In this document: one piece after another, positions 54,238-62,677 of the stretch
Numbering within the stretch: position 1 is the stretch's first letter
Layout of the letters: every line of letters starts with the position of its first letter
From: Mesobacillus jeotgali
Lineage (GTDB): Bacteria; Bacillota; Bacilli; Bacillales; Cytobacillaceae
NCBI RefSeq assembly: GCF_031759225.1
Contig: NZ_CP134494.1
Coordinates: 1,734,501-1,798,500 of the forward strand
DNA length: 64,000 nucleotides
Direction of reading: 5' to 3'
The notes under the pieces: model-generated
What the model was told of the DNA's origin: nothing
Database searches by the model: none
What the model saw: the letters and a program-made list of their open reading frames with translations, nothing else
Program-made: the position numbers and the translations under genes

Positions 54238-54371
54238 GGTTGATTGGAACGGAAGGTGCGTAGACTCCTGCGGGATCAGCGGGACAGGTGAGACCCCGCA
54301 GGCGCTTTAGCGCTGAGGAGGCTCACCGCACGCCCCGCGGAAAGCGAAGCAACCTGGAGTGGAAATCAACC
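54238..54371. repeat. 134-bp GC-rich Bacillaceae-type repeat inside the IS right end
   Basis: Ends GGTTGATT / AATCAACC are inverted. Internal pairs include TCCTGCGGG with CCCGCAGG, and GAGG-CTCACCG with an upstream CAGGTGAG. From memory, very similar elements (GACTCCTGCGGG ... GGAAATCAAC) are common between genes in many Bacillaceae. No open reading frame. Confidence 0.8.
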
Positions 54372-54417
54372 GGTCCTATTTAACAAGCTATCCAGTGGGG
54401 ACTTTTTCAGTGGCCTC

Positions 54418-54440
54418 GGCCCTTATAGGGTCTTTTTTTT
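54418..54440 (+). terminator. Original terminator of the GNAT gene, now right of the IS
   Basis: GGCCCTTATAGGGTC with following T-run. The left nine bases are repeated at 52531, next to the GNAT stop codon, so the hairpin was duplicated in part by the insertion. Confidence 0.7.
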
Positions 54441-54555
54441 TCGGATAAATAAAGCATAGATTTCACTTAATGTTAATAAACGTGGCGGGGTGACGGCAAG
54501 AAAAGGGGTTAAAATGGAGGTGCGAAGAAGGAATGTGTTAGTGAGGGATTAGTTC

Positions 54556-55578
54556 ATGGAGATGCAAACTGAGTTTTTATCAGAGATTGTTGACCATCTG
54601 CCCGAGGGCATGATTGTTATGGATAAAAATCGGACAATTCATTACCTTAATGAAAAAGCTTTTGACATGACTGGCTGGAAGCTTGGAGAGACGGTGCCGT
54701 ACTGTACCTATTGCCAGGAACGGGAAGTGGAAGAGAATGAAAATCGCTGTATTCTGACTACCGATGACCCGATTCCTTTTTTCAACTCTCATCTGGCAGT
54801 GTATGAAGGACTTGAAGAGTTTGAAATGTCATTGAAAAAGATGACTATATCGGAAGAGATATATTATGTGCTAAGGATCCGGCCGCCTGTACAGAATGAA
54901 AATAGTGAACGGGCCCGCTTTCATGAGCTGCTTGTTCAAGAAACGTTGCTGGCACAGGAGGCTGAGCGTAAAAGGATTGCCATGGAACTTCATGATCATA
55001 TCGGCCAGAGTGTCTATAGCATTTTCCTTGGTCTCGAGGTTATCAAACAGAATATAAGCGTTGATAAATATCAAAATCATGTTACCAATATGGTCAATGT
55101 CATGGAAAAAACCCTTCAAGATATTAAACGCCTGACTAAAAGCCTCAGACCTGAAATCGTCTATGATATCGGTTTGGAAAAGTCCCTGGTGCAGGCCGTG
55201 AAGGACTGGAAAAAGCTGTACCAGATAGAAATTTTCCTGGATATGGATATAAATCGCGAGCATGATTTGGATCCTGAAAAAGAACTGCATCTATTCAGGA
55301 TTATCCAGGAAAGTATCACAAATTCAGTCCGCCACGGAAAAGCCAATTATTTTTCGATTCATTTAAAAAGCAACTATCAATATATCTTTTTCCAATTATA
55401 CGACAATGGTAATGGCTTTATTTCAGAGGGTTGCAAAACGAAAGGGCTCGGTCTGAAGCATATGTATGAACGCTGCAAAATGCTTGATGGCGACATCAAG
55501 TGGATCAGTAAAGAAGGCGGTCCAACTAGGGTGGAAGGGTTTGTATCTTTAATAAAAGCGGAGGGAGAGAGAATATGA
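54556..55578 (+). CDS. Sensor histidine kinase, PAS plus HisKA_3, NreB-like
   Basis: 340 aa without membrane segments. PAS domain (about residues 5-120), dimerisation/phosphoacceptor helix with ELHDHIGQSV (about 143-152), and HATPase with FRIIQESITNSVRHG and GLGLKHMYERC. The PAS carries CTYC ... C with spacing C-x2-C-x11-C, identical to the first three cluster cysteines of the oxygen sensor NreB, but the fourth position is Thr. Likely cytoplasmic redox or ligand sensing. Start after GTGAGGG; overlaps the regulator gene by 4 bp. Confidence 0.87.
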   Translation: MEMQTEFLSEIVDHLPEGMIVMDKNRTIHYLNEKAFDMTGWKLGETVPYCTYCQEREVEENENRCILTTDDPIPFFNSHLAVYEGLEEFEMSLKKMTISEEIYYVLRIRPPVQNENSERARFHELLVQETLLAQEAERKRIAMELHDHIGQSVYSIFLGLEVIKQNISVDKYQNHVTNMVNVMEKTLQDIKRLTKSLRPEIVYDIGLEKSLVQAVKDWKKLYQIEIFLDMDINREHDLDPEKELHLFRIIQESITNSVRHGKANYFSIHLKSNYQYIFFQLYDNGNGFISEGCKTKGLGLKHMYERCKMLDGDIKWISKEGGPTRVEGFVSLIKAEGERI

Positions 55579-56201
55579 ACCTGATGATTATCGATGATCA
55601 TGAAATCGTCCGTGACGGTTTAAGCATGCTGCTGCAGCAATCTTTTTGCATTGATGGCAGGATTTGTGCCTGCGATGGCTATGAAGCTGTTAAAGCTGCG
55701 GCTGAATTTCCCGCCGATCTCGTACTGCTTGACCTTTCAATGCCAGGCGGCCTGGACGGTATGACAACCCTGGAAAGGCTGCGGAAACTGCTTCCGGATG
55801 CCAAAATAGTCATTTTTTCGATGCATGATGATATCATGTATCAAAAGAAGGCTTATGAGGCAGGGGCAGACGGCTATTTAATCAAACAGCTGAAGCGGGA
55901 CGATCTAATCCAATCGCTTGATAAAATTCTGGCCAACCAGAAAGTGTTCGATACACATATATGGGAAGATGATTCGGATGGTGACCAAGTCAATCTTGTC
56001 GACCTCCCGATCACAAAGCGTGAAAAGGAAGTTTTCATCCTGACTGTTAAAGGATATTCCCAAAAAGATATCGCTGAAAGGCTGGATATTTCAGTGAAGA
56101 CCGTGGAAAACCATCGTCAAAAAATCGGTGAGAAGCTAGGTACCCATAAACGGTATGAATGGGTCGAAACAGCACGAAAATATAATGTATTCCAACCTTA
56201 G
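55575..56201 (+). CDS. NarL/LuxR family response regulator
   Basis: 208 aa. Receiver domain with acidic pair DDHE and phosphoacceptor aspartate in LLDLSMPGG (about residue 54), and LuxR helix-turn-helix (ITKREKEVFILTVKGYSQKD onwards, residues about 142-200). Cognate of the preceding kinase by the ATGA overlap. Probably activates the ABC exporter genes that follow. Confidence 0.92.
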   Translation: MNLMIIDDHEIVRDGLSMLLQQSFCIDGRICACDGYEAVKAAAEFPADLVLLDLSMPGGLDGMTTLERLRKLLPDAKIVIFSMHDDIMYQKKAYEAGADGYLIKQLKRDDLIQSLDKILANQKVFDTHIWEDDSDGDQVNLVDLPITKREKEVFILTVKGYSQKDIAERLDISVKTVENHRQKIGEKLGTHKRYEWVETARKYNVFQP

Positions 56202-56228
56202 AGCAGGACAAACATGTCTTGCTTTTTT
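56202..56228 (+). terminator. Terminator of the two-component operon
   Basis: AGCAGGACA, loop AACA, TGTCTTGCT (one G-U pair), then T-run. It begins one base after the response-regulator stop. Confidence 0.8.
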
Positions 56229-56405
56229 ATATGGGCGAATTTTTCATTCTGTCACAAGAAAGCCATGGTCTCGGCATTTGCGGGTCCCAGGGTTAATCCA
56301 TGAGAATCTTTTCTAAATATATTCATATATTTATTGGAATTTATTTCATGGAACAAAAGTTTCTGAGATAATTAAATTATGATAGGACGAAAGTAGGTGT
56401 TCTGA

Positions 56406-57347
56406 ATGGAAGTCTTGGAAGTAGTGCAATTGACTAAGAGGTTTAAAGAGTTCGAAGCAGTCAAAGATGTTTCTTTTTCCGTAAAGAAGGGTGAATCATT
56501 TGGTCTTCTTGGACCCAATGGTGCAGGAAAGACGACCACGATCCAAATGATTTCAGGTTTATTCCCTCCGAGTTCAGGAGGTATTCGTATTGCAGGCATT
56601 GATATGGTCAGACAGCCAAAGCAGGGGCAAGGGCTTTTAGGGATTGTTCCGCAGGAGATTGCTCTCTACCAACAGATGAGTGCGAGGGAAAACCTGTCAT
56701 TCTGGGGCAGAATGTATGGTTTAAGCGGCAGCCATTTGCAAGAAAGGATTAAAGAGGTGCTTGATATCATTGGTTTGACTGACCGGGCCGGGGAAAAAGT
56801 CGAGACGTTTTCCGGTGGAATGAAGAGAAGAGTAAACATAGGTGCTGCGATTTTACATAACCCGGAGTTACTGATTATGGATGAACCGACAGTTGGGATT
56901 GATCCTCAATCCCGTAGCCATATTCTTGATACGGTAAAAAGGCTAAATGCAGAAGGGATGACGGTCATCTATACAAGTCACTATATGGAGGAAGTTGAGT
57001 ATCTTTGTGAAAAGATCGGCATTATGGATCAGGGAGAATTCATCGTATCAGGAACCATTTCAGAGTTAAGAGAGACAATCGGTGATCGCTCACGTATTGT
57101 CATGAACTTTTCCGGAGCAGCCAAGCTTGAGAACCTAAAAATGGCATTAGCTCCATCGATCCCTGAACATGATCTGTCAATAAATCATGATGAATTGGCG
57201 ATTTTTCACAAAGAACCACAAAAAGTTCTTAGTGAATTGATTCAGACCGTCACGGGTGCCGGCTTTGAAATCACATCAGTAGAAGTCGTGGAACCGAACC
57301 TTGAGAGTGTGTTCCTCCATCTTACTGGCCGAAGTCTAAGGGATTAA
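56406..57347 (+). CDS. ABC exporter ATP-binding subunit (LnrL-like)
   Basis: 313 aa. Walker A GPNGAGKTT (about residue 38), signature FSGGMKRR, Walker B LLIMDEPTVGIDP, then a C-terminal DUF4162-type domain. The order kinase, regulator, ATPase and two ABC-2 permeases equals that of B. subtilis lnrJKLMN (yfiJKLMN, linearmycin resistance). Substrate here unknown; a lipid-active or antimicrobial exporter is inferred. Confidence 0.9.
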   Translation: MEVLEVVQLTKRFKEFEAVKDVSFSVKKGESFGLLGPNGAGKTTTIQMISGLFPPSSGGIRIAGIDMVRQPKQGQGLLGIVPQEIALYQQMSARENLSFWGRMYGLSGSHLQERIKEVLDIIGLTDRAGEKVETFSGGMKRRVNIGAAILHNPELLIMDEPTVGIDPQSRSHILDTVKRLNAEGMTVIYTSHYMEEVEYLCEKIGIMDQGEFIVSGTISELRETIGDRSRIVMNFSGAAKLENLKMALAPSIPEHDLSINHDELAIFHKEPQKVLSELIQTVTGAGFEITSVEVVEPNLESVFLHLTGRSLRD

Positions 57348-57361
57348 AGGAGGGGATGGAT

Positions 57362-58543
57362 ATGGGGTTTTGGTGGCTGGCGTTAAAAGATACCATTCTC
57401 ATGGCAAGGGACCGGAAAGCACTGCTGACACTCGTTCTCATGCCAATCTTATTGATCGGAATCCTTGGTGCAGCGTTTGGTAATATGATGGATGAAGAAG
57501 AAGCACCCTCCATAAAAAAATTCAAGGTCGGTATTGTTAACCATGATCAAGGTCAATTAGGGAGTGTGTTGTCTCAAGAGGTGTTCATGACAGGCCTTCC
57601 AGAGCTGATTTCTGCAAAGGAGATGACGGAAAAGGAGCTTGATGATCATTTGCAGCAGCAGGTAATTTCCGTAGGAATCATCATTCCCCAGGATTTTTCT
57701 GATCATATCATTTCGGGTGAAGAGTCTGATGTGCACGTCGTCTCCATTCCGTCGGCATCTATTCAATCATCGATCGTCGAGAATGTCGTGCTTCAATTCA
57801 CTCAGGCAGCAGCTGTGAATGTAATAGCCATGGAGGTTGCTGGTCCAGCCGGCAACAGCGAAACTCTTCCTGCTATGTCGGCAGCTGATTATGACGTTGT
57901 CGAAGAAGTGGCGGTAGAACAAGATCAAAAACCAGTGGGGTCATTCCAGTATTATGCTGCTGGCATGGGTGTCATGTTTTTACTGATGACGGTTATTACC
58001 GGAGTAAGCGCAATGATTGATGAAAAGGAACAAGATGTATACAACCGTCTGCTGGTTACCAAACTGTCGAATCAGCAATACTTAATCGGCAAGTTTATTG
58101 GCTTACTGTTTATGTCGTCAATTCAATTTCTCATTATCATTCTTGGAACACATTATCTTTATCATGTCCGTTGGGGAGATTCTATCACAGGTGTCTTGAT
58201 AGTCGGCTTTGCTTTTGTTTTTAGCGTGTCCGGGCTAGGGGTTCTCCTGGGTGCCCTTGTCAAAAAGGAGAAAACCTTCAATGCGGCCGGAATGCTGGCA
58301 ACTCAAATAATGGCAGCTGTCGGCGGGAGCATGGTCCCCTTGTATATTTTTCCCGATTGGGTCAATACGGTCGTGAAAGTCCTTCCCAATGCCCTTGCCC
58401 TCCAAACATTCCTGGAGTTGATGTCAGGTGCAGGAGCGGGGAAAGTTTGGCTTGAAGCAAGCATTTTAATTGCAATTGGTCTTGGGTCACTCCTCATTGC
58501 GTTTTTATCGCTGTCGGCAAGAAGGAGGGCTTCGCATGCGTAA
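57362..58543 (+). CDS. ABC-2 type permease (LnrM-like)
   Basis: 393 aa, one N-terminal membrane segment, a large extracellular region (about residues 50-190) and five C-terminal membrane segments. The ATG at 57362 follows AAAGGAGGGG with good spacing; another six bases upstream abuts it. Overlaps the next permease by 8 bp. Confidence 0.88.
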   Translation: MGFWWLALKDTILMARDRKALLTLVLMPILLIGILGAAFGNMMDEEEAPSIKKFKVGIVNHDQGQLGSVLSQEVFMTGLPELISAKEMTEKELDDHLQQQVISVGIIIPQDFSDHIISGEESDVHVVSIPSASIQSSIVENVVLQFTQAAAVNVIAMEVAGPAGNSETLPAMSAADYDVVEEVAVEQDQKPVGSFQYYAAGMGVMFLLMTVITGVSAMIDEKEQDVYNRLLVTKLSNQQYLIGKFIGLLFMSSIQFLIIILGTHYLYHVRWGDSITGVLIVGFAFVFSVSGLGVLLGALVKKEKTFNAAGMLATQIMAAVGGSMVPLYIFPDWVNTVVKVLPNALALQTFLELMSGAGAGKVWLEASILIAIGLGSLLIAFLSLSARRRASHA

Positions 58544-59666
58544 AGTTTTACCGATTGCATTCTTACATTTGAAAACTATGTTTAAAACGCCATCGGCAAT
58601 TATTCTGATGTTTGTCATGCCGATTTTTTTCAGTATTATTTTTGGAGGGATTGGTTCTGAAGGAACATCAGGGGATAAACCGGTCGTGATGATGGCAGCA
58701 AAAAATGATGAAAGTAACAGCAGGATTATCGATTTAATGTCTTCAAACAGCCAGTATAAATGGCTTAAGGCGGATGAGAAAAAAGCTCGGGAAGCTGTCG
58801 AAAAACAAGAAGCCATGGCAGCGGTAATCATTACAGAATCAGTAGCAGAGAATCATGAACTGAAGAAGCCGCTTTTTCAAATAGTGGTTCAGAGGAAAAC
58901 GCAGGAGTTTCTTGCACTAAGCAGTTATGTTGAAGGTGTTGGAAGGACTGTTACTTCAGCACTTGAAATGTCTCCCGGACAAGAACCTGCTGCTTTCAAT
59001 GCTATACTCGAGAAAGCTTCAGCTCGTGAACCATTGGATATCAGCAGTGAAATCATCCAAAAAGAAGAATCAAAAACTGGTTCCGTCGGCATGCTGGCGA
59101 TCGGCTTTACAATTATGTTCATGATGTTCGGAATTTCAGGAGCAGCCTCCGCCATTCTTGATGAAAAGGTCGGAGGAACATGGCAGCGCCTGCTTACCTC
59201 ACCAACGACGAAAGCTCAGGTGATGACTGGTTATTTATTTTCCTATTTCTTGATGGGAGCAATCCAATTAACCGTCCTCATGATCGTTATGTACGTAATT
59301 TATGGTTCCATGTGGGGGAATTTATTCTATTTCATCCCATTTGCAGCACTGGTCATCATCACGATTGTCGGATTTGGCCTCATGATGGCAGGCATCGTAA
59401 AAACAAGACAGCAGGCAAGTGCATTGAGCGCTGTGTTAATTGTCAGCACCTGCATGCTGGGAGGAGTTTATTGGCCAATTGAGATAGTCCCTGAATTCAT
59501 GCAGCAAATAGCCAAAGCGGTGCCTCAAAGCTGGATGATCACAGGATTCCGTGAAATCGTCAGTGGAAGCCTGTATCTCCCTGCGCTCCGTAATTCCACA
59601 GCAGTCTTGCTTGTATTCAGCCTCGTGTTCTTCACAATTGGCTTGAGAAGGATGAAATATGAGTGA
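58536..59666 (+). CDS. ABC-2 type permease (LnrN-like)
   Basis: 376 aa with the same layout as its neighbour: membrane segment near residues 20-38, extracellular part to about 180, then five or six membrane segments. ATG after AAGGAGGG. Likely heterodimer with the previous permease. Confidence 0.88.
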   Translation: MRKVLPIAFLHLKTMFKTPSAIILMFVMPIFFSIIFGGIGSEGTSGDKPVVMMAAKNDESNSRIIDLMSSNSQYKWLKADEKKAREAVEKQEAMAAVIITESVAENHELKKPLFQIVVQRKTQEFLALSSYVEGVGRTVTSALEMSPGQEPAAFNAILEKASAREPLDISSEIIQKEESKTGSVGMLAIGFTIMFMMFGISGAASAILDEKVGGTWQRLLTSPTTKAQVMTGYLFSYFLMGAIQLTVLMIVMYVIYGSMWGNLFYFIPFAALVIITIVGFGLMMAGIVKTRQQASALSAVLIVSTCMLGGVYWPIEIVPEFMQQIAKAVPQSWMITGFREIVSGSLYLPALRNSTAVLLVFSLVFFTIGLRRMKYE

Positions 59667-59669
59667 TGT

Positions 59670-59705
59670 TTACCAGTCCTTATTGAGGACTGGTAATTCT
59701 TTTTA
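59670..59705 (+). terminator. Terminator of the ABC exporter operon
   Basis: TTACCAGTCC, loop TTATTGA, GGACTGGTAA, then TTCTTTTT. Confidence 0.85.
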
Positions 59706-59811
59706 ATGGGATTCTATCGAAAATTATTTTTTGTCGAGTTATAATAGATATTTAGAATAAGAGTCGAAACATGATTCTTGGATTGACCGAATAAGAAAGA
59801 ATAGACTAATT

Positions 59812-59943
59812 GGGTAAAAGCAGAACCGCTGCATTACCCGAAAACGGACAAAAGCATGAAGTATGGTAAAAGCAGAGCGTCTGCATTGCCCGAAAAAGAG
59901 AAACAAGATGAAAAACGGTAAAAGCAGAACATCTGCATTACCT
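59812..59943. repeat. Tandem repeat array B2: three units of 52 bp
   Basis: Units begin GGTAAAAGCAGA at 59813, 59865 and 59917, exactly 52 bp apart. The same arms as array B1 at 9064-9231: GGTAAAAGCAGA and TCTGCATTRCC. The spacers differ from B1 except for the opening CGAAAA. Ends 35 bp before mutS. The rest of the permease-mutS gap shows only a terminator and an AT-rich stretch. Confidence 0.93.
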
Positions 59944-59977
59944 TAACAATAAAGCAAAGCGAATTTTGGAGGATAAT

Positions 59978-62638
59978 ATGGCTACATATACCCCTATGAT
60001 CAAGCAATACCTGCAAGTAAAGGCGGATTACCAGGATGCCTTTTTATTTTTTCGTTTGGGCGATTTTTATGAAATGTTCTTCGAGGATGCGTTAAAGGCA
60101 TCCCAGGAGCTTGAGATTACACTGACAAGCAGAGAGGGCGGCGGTGAGGAACGGATTCCGATGTGCGGTGTTCCTTACCATTCAGCTCCCAACTATATTG
60201 AGCAATTGATCAACAAAGGCTATAAAGTCGCGATATGTGAACAAACCGAAGATCCCAAGACGGCAAAAGGTGTCGTTAAGCGGGAAGTTGTCCAGCTAAT
60301 CACTCCGGGAACAGTGATGGAGGGACGAGGGCTTTTAGAAAAAGAAAATAATTTTATCGCTACTGTCTCGGTTTTTGATGGAAACATTTATGGGTTTGCC
60401 TGCAGCGACCTGTCCACAGGGGAAAGCAGGGCTACGCTCATAAACGGCAGCATCGAAGATCTTATTAACGAATTATCAATTTCAGGCGCAAAGGAAGTTG
60501 TCATTGAAAGCTCGCTTTCTCCGGAAATCCAGAAAAAGCTGAAGGAGCGGTCTATTCTTGCCCTTTCAATTGAGGACAACATCAAAGTGAATGAAAATTT
60601 CTCGTTGCTATTTGCGGACCTCGAGAATGAACAGTTAAAAAACACAGCTTCAAGATTATTCAATTACTTATACAGAACTCAGAAGCGCAGCCTGGACCAT
60701 CTGCAAAAGGTATCGGTCTACAAGGTCCAGCAGTATATGAAAATTGATTATTTTTCGAAGCGCAATCTTGAATTGACAGAGACAATACGATCGACAGCAA
60801 AAAAAGGAACACTTCTATGGCTGCTTGATGAGACAATGACCGCAATGGGCGGCAGGATGCTGAAGCAATGGATTAACAGGCCTTTGATTGATAAAGGAGA
60901 AATCAGCCGCCGCCAGGAATTGGTCCAGCTTTTTGTCGGACAGTTTTTTGAACGCCAGGAACTAAGGGAGAAATTGAAAGAGGTTTATGATCTCGAGCGC
61001 CTGGCTGGCAGGGTTGCTTTTGGAAATTTGAATCCAAGGGACTTGATGCAGCTAAAAAGATCTTTATTACAGGTACCAGCTTTAAAACATATTTTGGAGA
61101 GCCTTCCCCATGAAGAGGCTGCCATCATGGCAGATAGACTTGACCCTTGCGAGGAGGCAGCCGATCTGCTTGAACAGGCAATCGTAGATAACCCTCCTAT
61201 TTCTGTGAAGGAAGGGAATATCATCCGGGATGGCTATGATCATCAGCTAGACCAATACCGAGATGCCAGCAGGAATGGGAAAACGTGGATTGCCATGCTG
61301 GAACGGGACGAGCGTGAGAAAACAGGGATAAAGTCCTTAAAGGTTGGCTACAACAGGGTGTTTGGCTACTATATCGAAGTAACGAAGGCGAATCTGCATC
61401 TTCTTCAGGAAGGCCAATATGAGCGGAAGCAGACTTTATCGAATGCCGAGCGCTTTATCACACCTGAGCTTAAGGAAAAGGAAGACTTGATCCTTGCGGC
61501 CGAGGAAAAAAGCGTCGAGCTAGAATACCAGCTGTTTACCGGAATCCGCGAAAGGATTAAAGAATTTATTCCTAGATTGCAAGGGCTTGCCAGAGCATTG
61601 AGTGAGCTGGATGTCATTCTAGGCTTTGCAGAGCTAAGTGAACAGCGCCACTATGTAAGACCTGAGTTCTCGGCGGATAGGAAAATCGTCTTGAAGGATG
61701 GCCGCCACCCAGTTGTCGAAAAAGTGATGGATGCACAGGAATATGTGCCAAACGATTGCTTTATGGACAATGACCGAGAAGTTTTGCTTATTACTGGACC
61801 AAATATGTCTGGTAAAAGCACATATATGCGCCAGGTTGCCCTGACGGCGATCATGGCACAAATCGGCTGTTTTGTGCCTGCGGCGGAGGCTGTTATGCCG
61901 ATATTCGACCAGGTTTTCACCAGGATTGGGGCGGCAGATGATCTTGTTTCGGGACAAAGTACTTTCATGGTAGAAATGCTAGAGGCAAAGAATGCTATAA
62001 CCAATGCGACGAAGGACAGCTTGATTCTTTTTGATGAAATCGGCCGCGGCACCTCCACTTACGATGGAATGGCACTTGCCCAGGCGATGATAGAATATAT
62101 TCATGATAAAATTAGCGCAAAGACGCTGTTTTCGACTCACTATCATGAAATGACTTCACTGGAAAATGATTTGGGTAAATTGAAGAATGTGCATGTCAGC
62201 GCTGTTGAGCAGAATGGAAAGGTCGTTTTTCTTCACAAAATCAGGGAAGGTGCAGCGGATAAGAGTTACGGCATCCATGTTGCCCAGCTTGCTGAATTGC
62301 CGGCAGACCTGATCGAACGCGCTGCTGAAATCCTGCAAATACTTGAACAAACGGACACGCAGGTTTCATCAGCACTTAATCGTCAGGAGAGTATCAGCTC
62401 TGTACGGGAAGCTTTGCACAATGAGCAAGAGAAACAAAGCATGCTTCAGGCGGCAGAAACAGCAGCCGCGGCTCAGCTATCATTTTTTGATGAAGAGCCT
62501 GAACAGAAGAAAGCTAGTGTTGCAAACAAGAAGGAAAAACAAGTTCTTGACCAATTAGTCGGCCTGGAAATCCTTGATATGACTCCTTTGCAGGCCATGA
62601 ATATGCTTTATGAGCTGCAAAAAAAGCTGAAGAAGTAA
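59978..62638 (+). CDS. mutS: DNA mismatch repair protein MutS
   Basis: 886 aa, typical. N-terminal mismatch-binding domain with [11 protein letters not shown], and ATPase domain with GPNMSGKST and [14 protein letters not shown]. The ATG follows TTTGGAGG; an in-frame TTG in that site is rejected. In B. subtilis the upstream neighbour is cotE; here it is the ABC exporter unit. Confidence 0.98.
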   Translation: MATYTPMIKQYLQVKADYQDAFLFFRLGDFYEMFFEDALKASQELEITLTSREGGGEERIPMCGVPYHSAPNYIEQLINKGYKVAICEQTEDPKTAKGVVKREVVQLITPGTVMEGRGLLEKENNFIATVSVFDGNIYGFACSDLSTGESRATLINGSIEDLINELSISGAKEVVIESSLSPEIQKKLKERSILALSIEDNIKVNENFSLLFADLENEQLKNTASRLFNYLYRTQKRSLDHLQKVSVYKVQQYMKIDYFSKRNLELTETIRSTAKKGTLLWLLDETMTAMGGRMLKQWINRPLIDKGEISRRQELVQLFVGQFFERQELREKLKEVYDLERLAGRVAFGNLNPRDLMQLKRSLLQVPALKHILESLPHEEAAIMADRLDPCEEAADLLEQAIVDNPPISVKEGNIIRDGYDHQLDQYRDASRNGKTWIAMLERDEREKTGIKSLKVGYNRVFGYYIEVTKANLHLLQEGQYERKQTLSNAERFITPELKEKEDLILAAEEKSVELEYQLFTGIRERIKEFIPRLQGLARALSELDVILGFAELSEQRHYVRPEFSADRKIVLKDGRHPVVEKVMDAQEYVPNDCFMDNDREVLLITGPNMSGKSTYMRQVALTAIMAQIGCFVPAAEAVMPIFDQVFTRIGAADDLVSGQSTFMVEMLEAKNAITNATKDSLILFDEIGRGTSTYDGMALAQAMIEYIHDKISAKTLFSTHYHEMTSLENDLGKLKNVHVSAVEQNGKVVFLHKIREGAADKSYGIHVAQLAELPADLIERAAEILQILEQTDTQVSSALNRQESISSVREALHNEQEKQSMLQAAETAAAAQLSFFDEEPEQKKASVANKKEKQVLDQLVGLEILDMTPLQAMNMLYELQKKLKK

Positions 62639-62677
62639 CGCAGTTTATAAGAGTAATAAAATGCTGGAGGTGACGGA

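Larger units (their letters stand above)
52541..54416 (-). mobile_element. IS1182-family insertion sequence
   Basis: 1,876 bp bounded by the inverted repeat AGGCCACTGAAAA (52541-52553 and reversed at 54404-54416). GGCCCTTAT flanks both sides (52531-52539 and 54418-54426), the likely target duplication. Contains one intact transposase gene on the minus strand, a terminator hairpin after it (52589-52637), a hairpin upstream of it (54163-54205) that can block inward transcription, and a 134-bp GC-rich repeat near the right end. The pre-insertion site rebuilds a rho-independent terminator of the GNAT gene. Confidence 0.85.
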
